Source of the DNA: Thermotoga sp.
GTDB taxonomy: Bacteria; Thermotogota; Thermotogae; B21-G9
NCBI GenBank assembly: GCA_003641545.1
Contig: QNAU01000040.1
Coordinates: forward strand, 1 to 9,287
Length of the DNA: 9,287 nt
Direction: 5' to 3'
Below, piece after piece: positions 8,689-9,287 of this stretch. The notes beneath the pieces are model-generated. The model was given only the letters and a program-made list of their open reading frames with translations, had not been told where the DNA came from and ran no database searches. Within the stretch, counting starts at the first letter, position 1. The number at the start of each line of letters is the position of its first letter. Made by a program: the position numbers and the translations under genes.

Positions 8689-9213
8689 TCAATGATATCT
8701 TTCCACCGTGAATCTGTAGATTTTGAAATCGTCCTCATATATTCCAGCTTTCATCTTGGCTATCTCAAGTTGTCTTTCAACTGTTTCAACCCCTTCTATG
8801 TCCGGAAGCAGAAGACCCCTTCTCCATCCCTTCTCAACGATCACTCCGTATTTCTTGGGATCGAGCTGGGATACATCGTCCACTTCCTCCGGTTCACTGA
8901 GAATATCAACTGTAACCTCTATATCATCGAGTTCTTCGGGAGAAACAGGCGGAAATCTTGGATCCTTCGTTGCGGATGCTATAGCGTTATCCCTTATCTC
9001 AAGTGCCAGATTTTCCCTCGTTGGCAAGAATGTTCCTATGCATCCTCTCAAACTACCATCCAACCTATGTAATGTGACGAAACAACCCGCCCTTCTTTTG
9101 AAAAGTTCATCCGGGAGATCATCATCCGGTTCGAGAATGATACCATCCCTGACGTAGCTCTCTATCACCCTTATAGCCCATCTCACGTAGGGATGATTCC
9201 CCAACATAACCAT
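8689..9213 (-). CDS. AMMECR1 domain protein
   Basis: The product, 174 aa, is a complete single-domain AMMECR1 protein (PF01871), soluble and cytoplasmic. The signature hexapeptide LRGCIG is at residues 55-60. FVTLH (45-49), [12 protein letters not shown] (84-95) and [19 protein letters not shown] (121-139) are also characteristic of the family. The biochemical role is unknown. The gene pairs with the radical SAM gene 13 bases downstream (measured to GTG 8675), which is the conserved partner. The third partner, a Memo-family gene, is not in the window. ATG 9213 has GGAGGTG at 9218-9224. An in-frame ATG two codons later is too close to separate. Confidence 0.95.
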   Translation of the reverse strand: MVMLGNHPYVRWAIRVIESYVRDGIILEPDDDLPDELFKRRAGCFVTLHRLDGSLRGCIGTFLPTRENLALEIRDNAIASATKDPRFPPVSPEELDDIEVTVDILSEPEEVDDVSQLDPKKYGVIVEKGWRRGLLLPDIEGVETVERQLEIAKMKAGIYEDDFKIYRFTVERYH

Positions 9214-9246
9214 CTTACACCTCCGAGAGATTCAGAATCCAACTTA

Positions 9247-9252
9247 ATTATA
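9247..9252 (-). promoter_or_regulatory. Possible -10 element (TATAAT) upstream of AMMECR1
   Basis: A perfect TATAAT on the minus strand lies about 34 bases before the AMMECR1 ATG, which would give a leader of roughly 27 bases containing GGAGGTG. No good -35 hexamer is seen at 16-18 bases; the nearest is TTCGTG at 15. The same bases also read as the codons TAT AAT TAA at the end of a short open frame entering from the window edge (ending 9244), so the match may be coincidental. I see nothing else in 9214-9287. Confidence 0.35.
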
Positions 9253-9287
9253 CAACGAAATGATGAACACGAAGGCATCGATTGAAG

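Noticed and set aside
9244..9285. Short open frame entering from the right edge on the minus strand (SIDAFVFIISLYN then stop)
   Set aside because: Thirteen codons are too few to call a gene end. It is noted because, if real, the operon extends further upstream and the TATAAT at 9247-9252 is not a promoter.
9260..9287. Plus-strand ATG ATG AAC... open to the window edge as a possible divergent gene
   Set aside because: Only nine codons are visible and there is no ribosome binding site upstream.

Overview
The window looks like a chromosomal segment of a Thermotogota (Thermotogales) bacterium. It has moderate GC, very strong GGAGGTG-type ribosome binding sites, frequent GTG and TTG starts and Lys/Glu/Arg-rich proteins. 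From memory, the gene order closely follows Thermotoga maritima TM1551-TM1561 (AMMECR1, radical SAM, ApbE, ..., Maf, RadC, ..., DeoC, cyclodeaminase, Tgt). That synteny is recollection, not a search result. No mobile elements, CRISPR arrays, tRNAs or rRNAs were seen.

All genes lie on the minus strand, so transcription runs from about 9250 down to 1. In that order they are: AMMECR1 (9213-8689); an AmmeMemoRadiSam-type radical SAM enzyme (8675-7686); the flavin transferase ApbE (7716-6679); a membrane-anchored NusG-domain-II protein (6695-6288); a Gx-transporter-family membrane protein (6294-5785); the Maf house-cleaning pyrophosphatase (5788-5207); RadC (5210-4533); a TPR-like protein of unknown role (4539-3253); an HD-domain hydrolase (3256-2696); deoxyribose-phosphate aldolase DeoC (2676-1906); a stand-alone cyclodeaminase/cyclohydrolase (1927-1313); tRNA-guanine transglycosylase Tgt (1329-214); and the N-terminus of an exported, possibly outer-membrane protein (198-1, cut by the window edge).

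The genes are packed without gaps. Most overlap their neighbour by 4-31 bases and the largest gap is 19 bases, so there is no room for an internal terminator and one long transcript with translational coupling is likely. The only space longer than 20 bases is 9214-9287. It holds a TATAAT hexamer and a strong ribosome binding site, but it could also carry the last codons of an upstream gene.

Functionally the operon mixes several themes: a two-gene AMMECR1/radical SAM unit; an ApbE/NusG-II/Gx module suggestive of flavin-dependent electron transfer outside the cytoplasm; a nucleotide and nucleoside maintenance group (Maf, HD hydrolase, DeoC); one-carbon metabolism (cyclodeaminase); and tRNA modification (Tgt). 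The items most worth a second look are the ApbE/NusG-II/Gx triplet, a RadC whose expected JAMM glutamate appears to be aspartate, and the uncharacterised TPR-like protein with a central His/Cys cluster.
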